Shown: positions 8,811 to 17,079, counted from the first letter of the stretch. The stretch is DNA of 46,641 bases from Gammaproteobacteria bacterium (GCA_005877695.1 VBOA01000011.1:1-46641), one strand, 5' to 3'. Made by a program: numbers and translations. The notes: generated from the letters alone by a model not told the origin.

Positions 8811-9752
8811 ATGAATAAACCTTATATTAGCGTAGTTATACCTGTTTATAATGAGTCTGAAAATTTAGAACAACTATACCAACGCTTGATTGCAAATTTA
8901 GACAAACTAAATAAAACTTATGAAATTATTTTAATTAATGATGGTAGTCAGGATGATTCTTATGATCGACTTAATGAATTACAAAAAAGACGACCAGAGC
9001 AAATTCGCATCATTCATTTTAATGGAAATTTTGGGCAGCATATGGCTCTGATGGCGGGCCTTGAGCGCGTCAGAGGAGAAATTATTGTTACCTTAGATGC
9101 AGACTTACAAAATCCGCCTGAGGAAATTACTCATTTGATAAAACTCATTGAAGACGGACATGATTATGTTGGTGGAATAAGAAAAAATCGACAAGATACT
9201 TTTTTCCGACGTTATGCCTCTAAAATTAATAATTGGTTACGCTATAAAATGACTAAGATTCGTTTGAGTGATCAAGGCTGTATGTTAAGGGCTTATCGAC
9301 GTTCACTTATTGACTTAATGGTAGCAAGTAAAGAAACCTCTTTATTTATTCCAGCCCAAGCCTATAGGCTTTCTATTTCTCCTACCGAAATTGAAGTTGG
9401 CCATGATGCGCGTAAATCGGGTGAGTCTAAATATAATCTTTATCGTTTATTACGTTTAAATTTTGATTGGATGACTAGTTTTACCTTATTACCTTTACAA
9501 ATTTTTACAATGTTAGGATTATTTATTTCCATCTTAAGTAGTTTTTTTGTTGTATATTTGTTGTTACGTCGAATAATTATCGGACCCGAAGTAGAAGGGG
9601 TTTTTACTTTGTTTGCGATAGTTTTTTTCATAATGGGTATAATGTTGATGGGTTTAGGTATTATGGGGGAATATATTGGACGTATTTATCAAGAAGTACG
9701 ACACCGCCCTCGGTATGTTATTCGAAAAATTTTTGATGATACCAAGCAATAA
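8811..9752 (+). CDS. arnC: Undecaprenyl-phosphate 4-deoxy-4-formamido-L-arabinose transferase ArnC
   Basis: A GT2-family membrane glycosyltransferase that loads the formyl-aminoarabinose onto undecaprenyl phosphate at the inner face of the membrane. The 313-residue protein starts with VVIPVYNESENLEQLYQRL, has the GT2 acidic motif LDADLQNPPEEI, GGIRKNRQDTFFRRYASK, DQGCMLRAYRR and the two C-terminal membrane segments ending MGLGIMGEYIGRIYQEVRHR. Similarity to E. coli ArnC runs end to end. It follows arnT by 27 bases, with AGAGGG as the ribosome binding site, and precedes the ArnA-type decarboxylase gene. Confidence 0.92.
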   Translation: MNKPYISVVIPVYNESENLEQLYQRLIANLDKLNKTYEIILINDGSQDDSYDRLNELQKRRPEQIRIIHFNGNFGQHMALMAGLERVRGEIIVTLDADLQNPPEEITHLIKLIEDGHDYVGGIRKNRQDTFFRRYASKINNWLRYKMTKIRLSDQGCMLRAYRRSLIDLMVASKETSLFIPAQAYRLSISPTEIEVGHDARKSGESKYNLYRLLRLNFDWMTSFTLLPLQIFTMLGLFISILSSFFVVYLLLRRIIIGPEVEGVFTLFAIVFFIMGIMLMGLGIMGEYIGRIYQEVRHRPRYVIRKIFDDTKQ

Positions 9753-9788
9753 ACATAACAAATGCATTTTTAATGCAAGTAGTAAAAT

Positions 9789-10808
9789 ATGAGTTTAAAA
9801 GTATTAATTCTAGGGATCAATGGCTTTATTGGCAGCAGCTTAGTGGAGCAATGTTTAGTAAAAACAAATTGGCAGCTGGTTGGATTGGATTTAAGTGAAA
9901 ACAAGATCAGTGAATTCCTTACCCATCCACAGCTTAACTTTAAAAAAGGGGATATGAATCAAGAACTAATATGGATAGAGCAACAGATTCAACAATGTGA
10001 TGTGGTTTTGCCTTTAGTTGCTATCGCTACACCAGCTAGCTATGTAAAAAATCCCTTAGGTATTTTTGAACTTGATTTTGAAGCCAATTTAAAAATTATT
10101 CGTTTATGCGTTAAACATAAAAAACGTATCGTTTTTCCATCCACTTCTGAAGTGTATGGTATGTGTAATGATGAAGAATTTGATGAAGAAACCAGTAATT
10201 TTATTTTAGGTCCTATAAATAAGCCTCGTTGGATCTATTCATGTAGTAAACAACTATTAGATAGAGTAATTCATGCGTATGGTTTAAATAATGAATTATG
10301 TTACACCTTGTTTAGGCCATTTAATTGGTTAGGACCTAAGCTTGATGATCCAAATAATCCTAAGCCAGGAAGTTCCCGGGTTGTCAGTCAATTTATAGGA
10401 AATATATTACGTGGTGAAGCCATACAACTGGTAAATGGAGGACAGCAACGGCGGAGCTTTATTGATATTAACGACGGTATAATGTGTTTGTTAAAAATTA
10501 TTGCAAATAAAAATGGGTGTGCAGAACAAGCTATTTTTAATATTGGAAATCCAAAAAATGATATTTCTATTCGTGAATTGGCCGAATTATTATTAGAATT
10601 GATCAAATCTTACGCCGGTTATGAAAATTATGCTGCACAAGTTAAATTAGAGACAATAAATTCGGATAATTATTATGGGAAAGGATACCAAGATGTGCAA
10701 CGTCGCATGCCATCCATTAAGCGTGCGCAACAACAACTAGATTGGCAACCTGTGATAGATATAAAAACTAGCTTAAAGAAGATTTTAGATTTTTATTTAT
10801 TACATTAA
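9789..10808 (+). CDS. arnA: ArnA-type UDP-glucuronate decarboxylase, without the formyltransferase domain
   Basis: A 339-residue short-chain dehydrogenase-type enzyme matching the C-terminal half of E. coli ArnA. It oxidises and decarboxylates UDP-glucuronate to the UDP-4-keto-pentose, the first committed step to aminoarabinose. Visible are the NAD-binding GINGFIGSSL, VLPLVAIATPASYV, PSTSEVYGMC with the catalytic serine and glutamate, IYSCSKQLLDRV with the YxxxK pair, FRPFNWLGPKLD, and YYGKGYQDVQRR with the active-site arginine. The usual N-terminal 10-formyltetrahydrofolate domain (about 300 residues) is absent here; it must be encoded elsewhere if the pathway is complete. The 3' end overlaps lpxK on the other strand by 41 bases. 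Confidence 0.9.
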   Translation: MSLKVLILGINGFIGSSLVEQCLVKTNWQLVGLDLSENKISEFLTHPQLNFKKGDMNQELIWIEQQIQQCDVVLPLVAIATPASYVKNPLGIFELDFEANLKIIRLCVKHKKRIVFPSTSEVYGMCNDEEFDEETSNFILGPINKPRWIYSCSKQLLDRVIHAYGLNNELCYTLFRPFNWLGPKLDDPNNPKPGSSRVVSQFIGNILRGEAIQLVNGGQQRRSFIDINDGIMCLLKIIANKNGCAEQAIFNIGNPKNDISIRELAELLLELIKSYAGYENYAAQVKLETINSDNYYGKGYQDVQRRMPSIKRAQQQLDWQPVIDIKTSLKKILDFYLLH

Positions 10809-11760
10809 TCCGACTGAGTATGGTATTTAGAAAATTATTATCTAAATCTGTTTTGGTTTTTAAGCACCAAAGTCGAGTATCAACAAAACCTACACATTTT
10901 ATTGCATCTTTTTCTGTCATTATAACAATGGCATCATCACCAAAATTAAAATCGCGGGGTTTAAATTGGTAATGGTCGGGGAAGGGGTGTTCAATAATAG
11001 TAAGATTTAGGTTACGTAAGGTTTTAAAAAATTGACTAGGGTTCCCGATGCCAGCTACCGCATGTACTTTCCTATTGAGAAAATAGTCTGCCGATTGTTT
11101 ATTTTTAGTTTGAATAAGCTGATAGAAATAATCGGGAATTAAGGATAGTTTAAACTCATTGGCTTGAGTCATTTCTTTGCTGATAACAAAATCAACAGAA
11201 TTTAAGCGTGAGACAGGTTCGCGCAATGGTCCTGCGGGTAAACAAAAATTATTGCCAAAGCGTCTTTCTCCATCGACAACGACAATTTCTATATTTCTAC
11301 CTAGGCTCAAATGTTGTAGGCCATCATCACTAATGACAATGTTGCAATTCGAACGTTTCAGTAAACTCTTAGCTCCACGACTGCGATTAGGATCGATGAC
11401 AGTTGGACATGCAGTATGTTGAGCAATTAATAGAGGTTCATCGCCTACCTCACGAGCATTACTATTTTGATGTACTAAACAAGGAAAATGCTTTGTGTTG
11501 CCACCATAGCCTCGACTGATGATGCCTGGGCGCCAACCTTTTTCTTTCAAAAAACAGGCTAATGCGATGACAACAGGAGTTTTACCCGTTCCTCCAATTG
11601 TAATATTGCCGACGACAATAACGGGTACTGTGAGGTAATTTATTTTTAAAAAATGTAATTGATAAAGTTTACGGCGTAAAAAAATAAAAATGCTGTAAAC
11701 GAATGATAATGGCCAAAGTAAATAAGCCAAAAAACTTTTTTTTTGCCAAAGGTTTAACAT
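10768..11760 (-). CDS. lpxK: Tetraacyldisaccharide 4'-kinase LpxK
   Basis: Phosphorylates the 4' position of the lipid A disaccharide precursor at the inner membrane. The 330-residue protein begins with a hydrophobic anchor (LAYLLWPLSFVYSIFIFLRR) followed by the Walker A region VVGNITIGGTGKTPVVIAL, then GIISRGYGG, VGDEPLLIA, IVISDDGLQHLSL and DHYQFKPRDF. Length is normal. The start overlaps the end of the small CcmD-like gene by seven bases (ATGTTAA), so the two are probably translationally coupled, and pdxY lies just upstream in the same direction. Its own stop lies inside the last codons of the ArnA-type gene on the other strand. Confidence 0.94.
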   Translation of the reverse strand: MLNLWQKKSFLAYLLWPLSFVYSIFIFLRRKLYQLHFLKINYLTVPVIVVGNITIGGTGKTPVVIALACFLKEKGWRPGIISRGYGGNTKHFPCLVHQNSNAREVGDEPLLIAQHTACPTVIDPNRSRGAKSLLKRSNCNIVISDDGLQHLSLGRNIEIVVVDGERRFGNNFCLPAGPLREPVSRLNSVDFVISKEMTQANEFKLSLIPDYFYQLIQTKNKQSADYFLNRKVHAVAGIGNPSQFFKTLRNLNLTIIEHPFPDHYQFKPRDFNFGDDAIVIMTEKDAIKCVGFVDTRLWCLKTKTDLDNNFLNTILSRINVINKNLKSSLS

Positions 11761-11903
11761 TTTTTTTTGGAGATTAATGAAGTGAGGCTACGTTTTTTCT
11801 TAAATAATTTATAATGACGAATTAAAGCAGTTAACAGATTAAATAGTAGAATAGCAGCTGTTGAGAGATAGGCTATCCATAAATAAAAACGATAATCTTT
11901 CAT
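11754..11903 (-). CDS. Small CcmD-like membrane protein
   Basis: A 49-residue ORF with AGGAAGT seven bases before its ATG at 11903. It begins MKDYRFYLWIAYLSTAAILL, one membrane segment, then a short basic cytoplasmic tail (HYKLFKKKRS and a final KKK). The FYxWxAY motif plus one helix plus basic tail is the pattern of CcmD, the small heme-exporter subunit that helps release holo-CcmE in cytochrome c maturation. No other ccm gene is in the window, so the assignment rests on the motif alone; a different small membrane protein is possible. It sits 12 bases after pdxY and overlaps lpxK by seven bases, so it is clearly placed as a gene in this operon. Confidence 0.6.
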   Translation of the reverse strand: MKDYRFYLWIAYLSTAAILLFNLLTALIRHYKLFKKKRSLTSLISKKKC

Positions 11904-11915
11904 TGTAACTTCCTG

Positions 11916-12779
11916 TTATTCTATCTGTTGTAGCATAACATAGTTTGGAGCTGCTTGCTTATAATCATTTCCAATAATTTTTAATTCGTGTCTATTTGCG
12001 GCAAGCGTGGCTTGAATGACTTGATAAGTTTTATTTAAGGCTAAACGAAAAGCCAATAAAGCATCTTGGCTTAATAAAAAATGACCTAGATACAGTGCTG
12101 AGAAAAGATCGCCAGTTCCGTTAAACATTGCTGGAGTGTAGGGCATAGTAGCAAACCAATGTTCTCGTTTGTTTGAAAGAAAAGCGACGGATTTTTTAAC
12201 TGAGTTTGAGGTATTTTTTTCTTTTAAATTTAAGCGAGTTACAATAAGAATTAATATTCCTTGATTGTGAAAAAAATTGGCTGCTTTTTTTAAATCTTTT
12301 AAATTATTTATTTTTTTCCCGTATAAATATTCTGCTTCAAAATGATTGGGAGTAATTATATTGGCATTAGATAAACTTTGATGGCGAAAGAAATCAGGAA
12401 TATCAGGTTTTACAAAGCAGGCTTTACCATTCGGTGTGCTCATAACGGGGTCGCACAAATAAATAAGTTGAGGATTGAGTTGACGAAATTGTTGCACGGT
12501 TTCAAGAATGACCTCCCCAATTTCTTTATCGCCAATATATCCAGATAAAATTGCATCGCATCGTTTTGCTAGATCGAGGGAAAGTAAACCTTGAATGACG
12601 GAACGTATATGCTCAGCAGTGCAAATATCTCCATGCCAATGTCCATAACCGGTATGATTAGAAAACTGTACTGTATTGATTGGCCAAACTTCAAATCCTA
12701 AAGATTGTAAGGGGAAGGTAGCAGCTTTATTGCCCACATAGCCATAACTGACATGGGATTGTATCGATAAGATATTCAT
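11916..12779 (-). CDS. pdxY: Pyridoxal kinase PdxY
   Basis: Salvages pyridoxal to pyridoxal 5'-phosphate using ATP. The 287-residue protein starts MNILSIQSHVSYGYVGNKAA and has PINTVQFSNHTGYGHWHG, which are diagnostic for PdxY/PdxK, then CDPVMSTPNGKACFV, ITPNHFEAEYL and the anion-hole motif FNGTGDLFSALYLGH with the catalytic aspartate. Length equals the E. coli enzyme (287). It is the first gene of a pdxY / CcmD-like / lpxK run; no functional link among the three is obvious. The ATG is close to the tRNA-Arg(CCU) gene on the same strand, 38 bases upstream. Confidence 0.95.
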   Translation of the reverse strand: MNILSIQSHVSYGYVGNKAATFPLQSLGFEVWPINTVQFSNHTGYGHWHGDICTAEHIRSVIQGLLSLDLAKRCDAILSGYIGDKEIGEVILETVQQFRQLNPQLIYLCDPVMSTPNGKACFVKPDIPDFFRHQSLSNANIITPNHFEAEYLYGKKINNLKDLKKAANFFHNQGILILIVTRLNLKEKNTSNSVKKSVAFLSNKREHWFATMPYTPAMFNGTGDLFSALYLGHFLLSQDALLAFRLALNKTYQVIQATLAANRHELKIIGNDYKQAAPNYVMLQQIE

Positions 12780-12817
12780 CGGACCTCTAAGAGAAGTATA
12801 TTGGTCTTGAAAAAATT

Positions 12818-12894
12818 TGGTGCCCCAGGCCGGATTCGAACCGGCGACCTGTCCCTTAGGAGGGGACTGCGCTATCCACCTGTGCCACCGGGGC
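12818..12894 (-). tRNA. tRNA-Arg (anticodon CCT)
   Basis: On the minus strand the 77-nt gene starts GCCCCGG and ends CTGGGGCACCA with the CCA encoded. The anticodon stem GTCCC/GGGAC encloses CTCCTAA, anticodon CCT, so it reads AGG arginine codons. The T arm has GTTCGAATC and the D arm GGTGGATAGC. It is the minor arginine isoacceptor. An open frame on the other strand (reading APGRIRTGDLSLRR) is the well-known artefact over this type of tRNA. Confidence 0.96.
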
Positions 12895-12906
12895 TAATTG
12901 AATCGT

Positions 12907-12912
12907 ATTATA
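12907..12912 (-). promoter_or_regulatory. -10 box for tRNA-Arg(CCT)
   Basis: A perfect TATAAT on the minus strand lies 12 bases before the tRNA 5' end, preceded by GTCGGCG. No clear -35 element is present at normal spacing, which is common for short stable-RNA promoters. Confidence 0.5.
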
Positions 12913-13066
12913 CGCCGACTTTTTTATGTTCGCGTCTGCAATTGTTTATATCCGCAAAATTTTTGTTAACAATTAATTTTTTGTAAAGTGCTCATGATAT
13001 GGAGTGCAAAATTTGGCTAATAATGACATAATGCACCGCTAAATGAATTTTAAGGTTTAGCGTATC

Positions 13067-14353
13067 ATGTCTATTGAAAAGAAACATTTTACTGCCCATC
13101 ATTTTTATCCGTGGGTGGTTATTGCCTTAGCAGCTGCATTTTTGTTTTACAAATACATTCTGCAAGTCTCCCCAAGTATCATGACCGAGGACCTGATGCG
13201 TGTATTTCACCTACAAGGTACCGGTTTAGGTAATTTAGCGGCGAGTTTTTTTTATTCTTTTTTGATAGCCCAACTTTTTGTGGGTGTTTTACTCGACCGT
13301 TATAGTCCACGCTTATTAACTGCCATAGCTATTTTTATATGTGCGGCCGGAGTTTATATTTTCTGTAAGGCAAACACTTTAAATATAGCAACTTGGGCTA
13401 GGGCATTAATGGGAGTTGGAGCAGCTTTTGCTACAGTTAGTTATATGAAAATGACTAGCCTTTGGTTTAAACCCAATCAATTTGCTTTTGTCGGGGGGTT
13501 GTTGGCTTCAGCAGCGATGTTAGGTGCAATTGCGGGTCAGGTTCCGCTATCTTTGATGGTGAGTACTTTTGGTTGGCGGGAAAGTCTGTATTTCTGCAGT
13601 ATTATTGGCTTAATTTTAGCGGGACTATTTTATTTAATTGTTCGTGATAAACCAGCTGGTGCAACTGGCTTAATTAGTGAAAGGACTAAGGTTGAAAAAA
13701 TTTCATTTCATGACGTATGGATGGTGTTGAGTAATAAACAAAACTGGCTAATTACACTCTATAGTGGATTAGCTTTTGCCCCAATTGATAGTTTTGCTGG
13801 TCTCTGGTGTATTCCTTTTTTAAAAGAAACGTATCAGGTTTCACATACAAAAGCCGCTTTCTTGGCTTCTTTTATTTTTTTAGGTGTAGCTTTCGGTAGT
13901 CCTTTATTAGGCTTATGGTCAGACCGAATAAACAAAAGACTCCCAGTGATGCGGATCAATGCTTCTGTAGCCCTAGTTGCCATTATCTCGATTATTTATG
14001 TCAATCATTTTCCACTTTGGCTATTAGGAGTTTTGTTGTTTATATTTGGATTTAGCACTGGTGCATTTATGCTAGGTTTTGCTTTGGGTAGAGAGTTAAA
14101 TAAAATAACAGTTGCAGCAACGATAATTGCCTTAATCAATACAGGAGATATCATTTTTAGTGCGTTGACTCAACCATTGATAGGAAAATTATTAGATGCG
14201 CATTGGCATGGCAAGTTAATAGCAGGCATGCATTATTTTTCAACGATAGAATATCGATATGCATTAAGTGTATTACCTGCTTATTTGCTATTAGCTTTAA
14301 TCTTACTATTTTTTATCCGCGAATCTAATTCACAACAATTAGTGCCGGAATAA
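13067..14353 (+). CDS. Major facilitator superfamily transporter
   Basis: A 428-residue inner-membrane protein with about 12 hydrophobic helices and a central cytoplasmic loop (ERTKVEKISFHDVW, about residues 205-220). LLDRYSPR between helices 2 and 3 is a form of the MFS motif A (GxLaDrxGrr), and LWSDRINKRLP is the matching segment in the second half. Segments such as RALMGVGAAFATVSYMKM resemble the sugar-phosphate/organic anion permease branch of MFS. The substrate cannot be told from sequence. It stands alone: a 172-base spacer separates it from the tRNA, and its stop abuts the end of the convergent exported hypothetical gene. Start ATG 13067 gives a short polar N terminus before helix 1. 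Confidence 0.85.
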   Translation: MSIEKKHFTAHHFYPWVVIALAAAFLFYKYILQVSPSIMTEDLMRVFHLQGTGLGNLAASFFYSFLIAQLFVGVLLDRYSPRLLTAIAIFICAAGVYIFCKANTLNIATWARALMGVGAAFATVSYMKMTSLWFKPNQFAFVGGLLASAAMLGAIAGQVPLSLMVSTFGWRESLYFCSIIGLILAGLFYLIVRDKPAGATGLISERTKVEKISFHDVWMVLSNKQNWLITLYSGLAFAPIDSFAGLWCIPFLKETYQVSHTKAAFLASFIFLGVAFGSPLLGLWSDRINKRLPVMRINASVALVAIISIIYVNHFPLWLLGVLLFIFGFSTGAFMLGFALGRELNKITVAATIIALINTGDIIFSALTQPLIGKLLDAHWHGKLIAGMHYFSTIEYRYALSVLPAYLLLALILLFFIRESNSQQLVPE

Positions 14354-14782
14354 TTACGGGTTTGTTGGGTTAAGTTGATCGATAACTTTAGTTTTATAGT
14401 CAGATTGCATAATCGGTAAATTTCGAAAATCTTGTAACACCTTCATGCAAGGAATAGTTTGGTTTTTTCTTTCGGCCATCTGTGCTTCCTGGCTGATTCG
14501 TTGATAGACCAAAGAAGCTGCTGCTTGATCAGAAGGATCGCTAGATAACTTATTTAAAGCTTCGTTTACTCTTGCAGAAAAATCGCCTAGATTCTGGCCG
14601 CAAGCCTGTGCGATACCCGCAATGGCACCCGCTTGTCTAGCAAATTCTATTGCTTTGCTTTGAGGATTGCTCAATGTTGAAGGAGCGGTACTATTGCTTG
14701 GAACAGTATTGGCTACCCCACTCGCACTGATGCTTAATAATAGGATAAAACCTAATATTTTTTTTGGTGTTGTTGTAAGCAT
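14354..14782 (-). CDS. Exported protein of unknown function
   Basis: 142 residues. The N terminus (MLTTTPKKILGFILLLSISA then SGVANTV) is a clear Sec signal peptide, with likely cleavage after the alanine in GVA-N or nearby. The mature part starts with a Ser/Thr/Pro-rich linker and then a helical region with two cysteines (QACGQN and IPCMKV) that could form a disulfide in the periplasm. I do not recognise a family. It follows ygfZ by 10 bases in the same direction and is probably cotranscribed. The reading frame and signal peptide make it a real gene. Confidence 0.75.
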   Translation of the reverse strand: MLTTTPKKILGFILLLSISASGVANTVPSNSTAPSTLSNPQSKAIEFARQAGAIAGIAQACGQNLGDFSARVNEALNKLSSDPSDQAAASLVYQRISQEAQMAERKNQTIPCMKVLQDFRNLPIMQSDYKTKVIDQLNPTNP

Positions 14783-14792
14783 ATAATTGGCT

Positions 14793-15725
14793 CTAGTTAT
14801 TAATAGAATAGGGAGTTTCTAAAAAGTCTAATAATGGACCTTCAAGGCTTCCTAATCTGATAGTATGTGAAGCAGCTTGAATTTGCAAACAAACTAAGGC
14901 TTGATAACGACTATCTTGCTCTTTAGCACACATAATTAGAATGCCTTTTTCGGTTTTTTGATCATTATCAAAAAGAGGGGTCCCCGGTAAGGGCGGCAGA
15001 TTTTGGCTTTGAAAAGTCACTCGATAAAGCCGACTTTTCGATTTTCCTAAATAATGAGTCCTTGCTATGATTTCTTGGCCAATGTAACAACCTTTACTAA
15101 AACTTACCCCCCCTAGTTCAGGAAAATTCAGTTGGTGGGGAGTAAATTGACCACTCGTTTCCGGATAAACAGTTGGAATTCCAGCCATAATATCTAATAA
15201 ATGCCAGTGATTGATACTTTGTTGCTCAAATTTATTCTCGATAAAATTGATAGATTCATTTATGGGTGCTAATAAGATAATACGAGGAACAGGTCCTGGA
15301 ATTGATAAGCTGAGTGTATGATCCGAGACTGCTAAGTTATTTTCGTGGATTAGTTTTTGTTTTGTGGATAAGTTTTTTGTCGTTGCTTCATAAAGTCCAA
15401 TTTTGTACCAGTCTTTGCTAACATCTGTTAAGGTTACTTTTGAGAAAACTGCATATTTTTGTAAAGATCCCATTAATAGTGGCAATGTACTTCGTTGTAA
15501 TAAAAAATAATAATCATTTTGAAAAAAAAATAACCGAAAAGTAGCAATTATTCGCCCTTTTACATCACAATGGGCACCTAATCGGCTTTGATTTGCATTA
15601 ATTTCTTCCAAATCGCAAGTCAATTGACCTTGTAAAAATCTTTTAGCGTCTTTGCCACTGGCACGAATCAGTCCAAGATCAATAAGATCAATAGCGTTAT
15701 TTTTAATCGTTATTTTTTCAAGCAT
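14793..15725 (-). CDS. ygfZ: Folate-dependent tRNA-modifying/Fe-S protein YgfZ
   Basis: A 310-residue GcvT-like protein. The family signature KGCYIGQEIIARTHYLGKSK is present (SFSKGCYIGQE), along with RLGAHCDVKGRIIATFRLFF near the N terminus and the C-terminal beta-barrel. YgfZ binds tetrahydrofolate and supports assembly or repair of certain Fe-S enzymes, including the tRNA methylthiolase MiaB; the conserved cysteine is in KGCYIGQE. Length is typical (E. coli 326). A G7 run on the coding strand encodes the ELGGVSF segment. It leads a two-gene unit with the exported hypothetical. Confidence 0.93.
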   Translation of the reverse strand: MLEKITIKNNAIDLIDLGLIRASGKDAKRFLQGQLTCDLEEINANQSRLGAHCDVKGRIIATFRLFFFQNDYYFLLQRSTLPLLMGSLQKYAVFSKVTLTDVSKDWYKIGLYEATTKNLSTKQKLIHENNLAVSDHTLSLSIPGPVPRIILLAPINESINFIENKFEQQSINHWHLLDIMAGIPTVYPETSGQFTPHQLNFPELGGVSFSKGCYIGQEIIARTHYLGKSKSRLYRVTFQSQNLPPLPGTPLFDNDQKTEKGILIMCAKEQDSRYQALVCLQIQAASHTIRLGSLEGPLLDFLETPYSINN

Positions 15726-15866
15726 AAAACCCAGCCTTATTCGTTAAATCAGCAAATATTCACTAGAATAAATTAATGATTATAAATTATTACGAATTTT
15801 TAGCGACCTAAAACAGCTGATTCTATAAAAAAATAAATTACTAAATTACTACAAAGCTGAGGTCTA

Positions 15867-15874
15867 GGGGGGGG
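15867..15874 (+). repeat. G8 tract next to the first pilus-gene start codon
   Basis: Eight guanines end one base before ATG 15876. The only other Shine-Dalgarno-like sequence, GAGG at 15859-15862, is 13 bases from the ATG, so any change in tract length alters both the purine-rich site and the spacing. A contingency (phase-variation) role is inference. Confidence 0.6.
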
Positions 15875-15875
15875 T

Positions 15876-16379
15876 ATGCTTTATAGTGTCAGAGTGTTGA
15901 CCTGTTTAATAATGATTTTTATTTGTCAAAAAGCCTTGGGCTTAACTATAACTAATACTTTAGCCGTTACAGCAATAGTAGGTGGGGGAGCAAATTGTAA
16001 ATTTGGTACTGTCACGAATATGAGATTTCCTAATTATTATTCATTCAATTCTAATTCGGATAATGCGACAGGCACCGTTACAATAACATGCATACCTAGC
16101 CTTAGCTATGATATAGGGATAGATAAAGGTCAAGGTGCAGGCGCAACAGAAGACCATCGATTATTAACCAAACAAGGTGGAAATCAGCTGTTAAACTACG
16201 GTCTTTTCCAAGATGCTGCTCATCAACATAACTATGGAACAATAATAGGACAAAATACTTTACATCAAGTAGCAACCGGATCTGCTGAGGTGATTACTAT
16301 TTACGGAGAAATTCCCAGTAATCAAGCAGTGAGTGCAGGTACCTACTTAGATCAAGTGACTATTTTTGTAACATTTTAA
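15876..16379 (+). CDS. Spore coat U-domain pilin subunit 1
   Basis: 167 residues: a signal peptide (cut likely after QKALG), then one spore coat protein U (SCPU) domain, the subunit fold of archaic Csu-type chaperone-usher pili. Typical points are the first cysteine in ANCKFGTVTN, GTVTITC as the partner cysteine, GLFQDAAHQ, VITIYGEIPSNQAVSAGTY and the hydrophobic C-terminal strand DQVTIFVTF. Subunits are exported by Sec, folded by the PapD-like chaperone and polymerised by donor-strand exchange. It is the first gene of the cluster, so it may be a major or accessory pilin. The start is fixed by the signal peptide and lies beside the G8 tract. Confidence 0.85.
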   Translation: MLYSVRVLTCLIMIFICQKALGLTITNTLAVTAIVGGGANCKFGTVTNMRFPNYYSFNSNSDNATGTVTITCIPSLSYDIGIDKGQGAGATEDHRLLTKQGGNQLLNYGLFQDAAHQHNYGTIIGQNTLHQVATGSAEVITIYGEIPSNQAVSAGTYLDQVTIFVTF

Positions 16380-16434
16380 TGAAGTGATTATCAGATTATT
16401 TTATTGGCTAGGATTAGATTAAGTTAATTTTTAC

Positions 16435-16463
16435 TTGATCGCTTTTATAAACCATTATATTCT
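16435..16463 (+). promoter_or_regulatory. Candidate promoter before the second pilin
   Basis: TTGATC (16435-16440) and TATTCT (16458-16463), each with four of six consensus bases, are separated by 17 bases in the 106-base gap between the first two pilin genes. It could give separate expression of the second pilin. Confidence 0.3.
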
Positions 16464-16504
16464 CCTTCTGTGCTGTAGAGTCTTATTTGATAAGGAAATC
16501 GATT

Positions 16505-16990
16505 ATGTTTAGAGCACAAAATGCTTTTTTTGTATTTTTAGTTTTATTTTTCAATCCAGCTGTATTTGCTGCGACAGTGACTGCGAACTTACCCGTTAAT
16601 GCAACAGTGAATGCAACTTGTATCTTTGGAAATATTACCTCAGTCAATTTTGGTAACTATTCAGGAGTTCAAAATGACGCAACGGGTAGCATCGAGATGA
16701 CTTGTAACAATGGTACTGCATATACTATAGGTTTAAATGCAGGAACTGGGGCAGGTGCCACCACAACTAACAGAATCATGACAGGAGCACCTAGCGGAAC
16801 ACTTGGATATCGGCTTTTTCAGGATCCTTCACGCACAATAAATTGGGGGAATAATCCACCCACCGATACAGTTAATTTGACAGGTAATGGGGTAGTGCAA
16901 TTATCTACAGTGTATGGGCGAATACTTGCCGGTGCAGTTCCTGCAACAGGTAGTTATAACGACACGGTGTTAATAACTGTTACTTACTGA
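16505..16990 (+). CDS. Spore coat U-domain pilin subunit 2
   Basis: 161 residues from ATG 16505, which is preferred over the upstream TTG 16487 because the signal peptide starts cleanly there (MFRAQNAFFVFLVLFF, cut after PAVFA) and AAGGAAA lies upstream. One SCPU domain follows: NATCIFGNITSVNFGNY with the first cysteine, GSIEMTC with the second, GLNAGTGAGATTTNRIM, YRLFQDPSRTINWGN, VYGRI and the C-terminal strand GSYNDTVLITVTY. It closely resembles subunit 1 and the CsuA/B type of major pilin, and its lower cysteine count and regular sequence suggest the shaft subunit. It precedes the chaperone gene by 89 bases. Confidence 0.88.
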   Translation: MFRAQNAFFVFLVLFFNPAVFAATVTANLPVNATVNATCIFGNITSVNFGNYSGVQNDATGSIEMTCNNGTAYTIGLNAGTGAGATTTNRIMTGAPSGTLGYRLFQDPSRTINWGNNPPTDTVNLTGNGVVQLSTVYGRILAGAVPATGSYNDTVLITVTY

Positions 16991-17079
16991 CGCAATCTTG
17001 TTTAAAGTATCCTGCCTAACATAAACGATTAGCAGCACTCTAATTTATTTATAAATGGATTGTAAGGGATCAATAAAAA

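Noticed and set aside
9763..9777. TGCATT/AATGCA hairpin before the ArnA-type gene
   Set aside because: Only six AT-rich pairs, likely by chance, and no T run.
12801..12986. Plus-strand open frame reading APGRIRTGDLSLRR
   Set aside because: It is the antisense of tRNA-Arg(CCT), a known annotation artefact.
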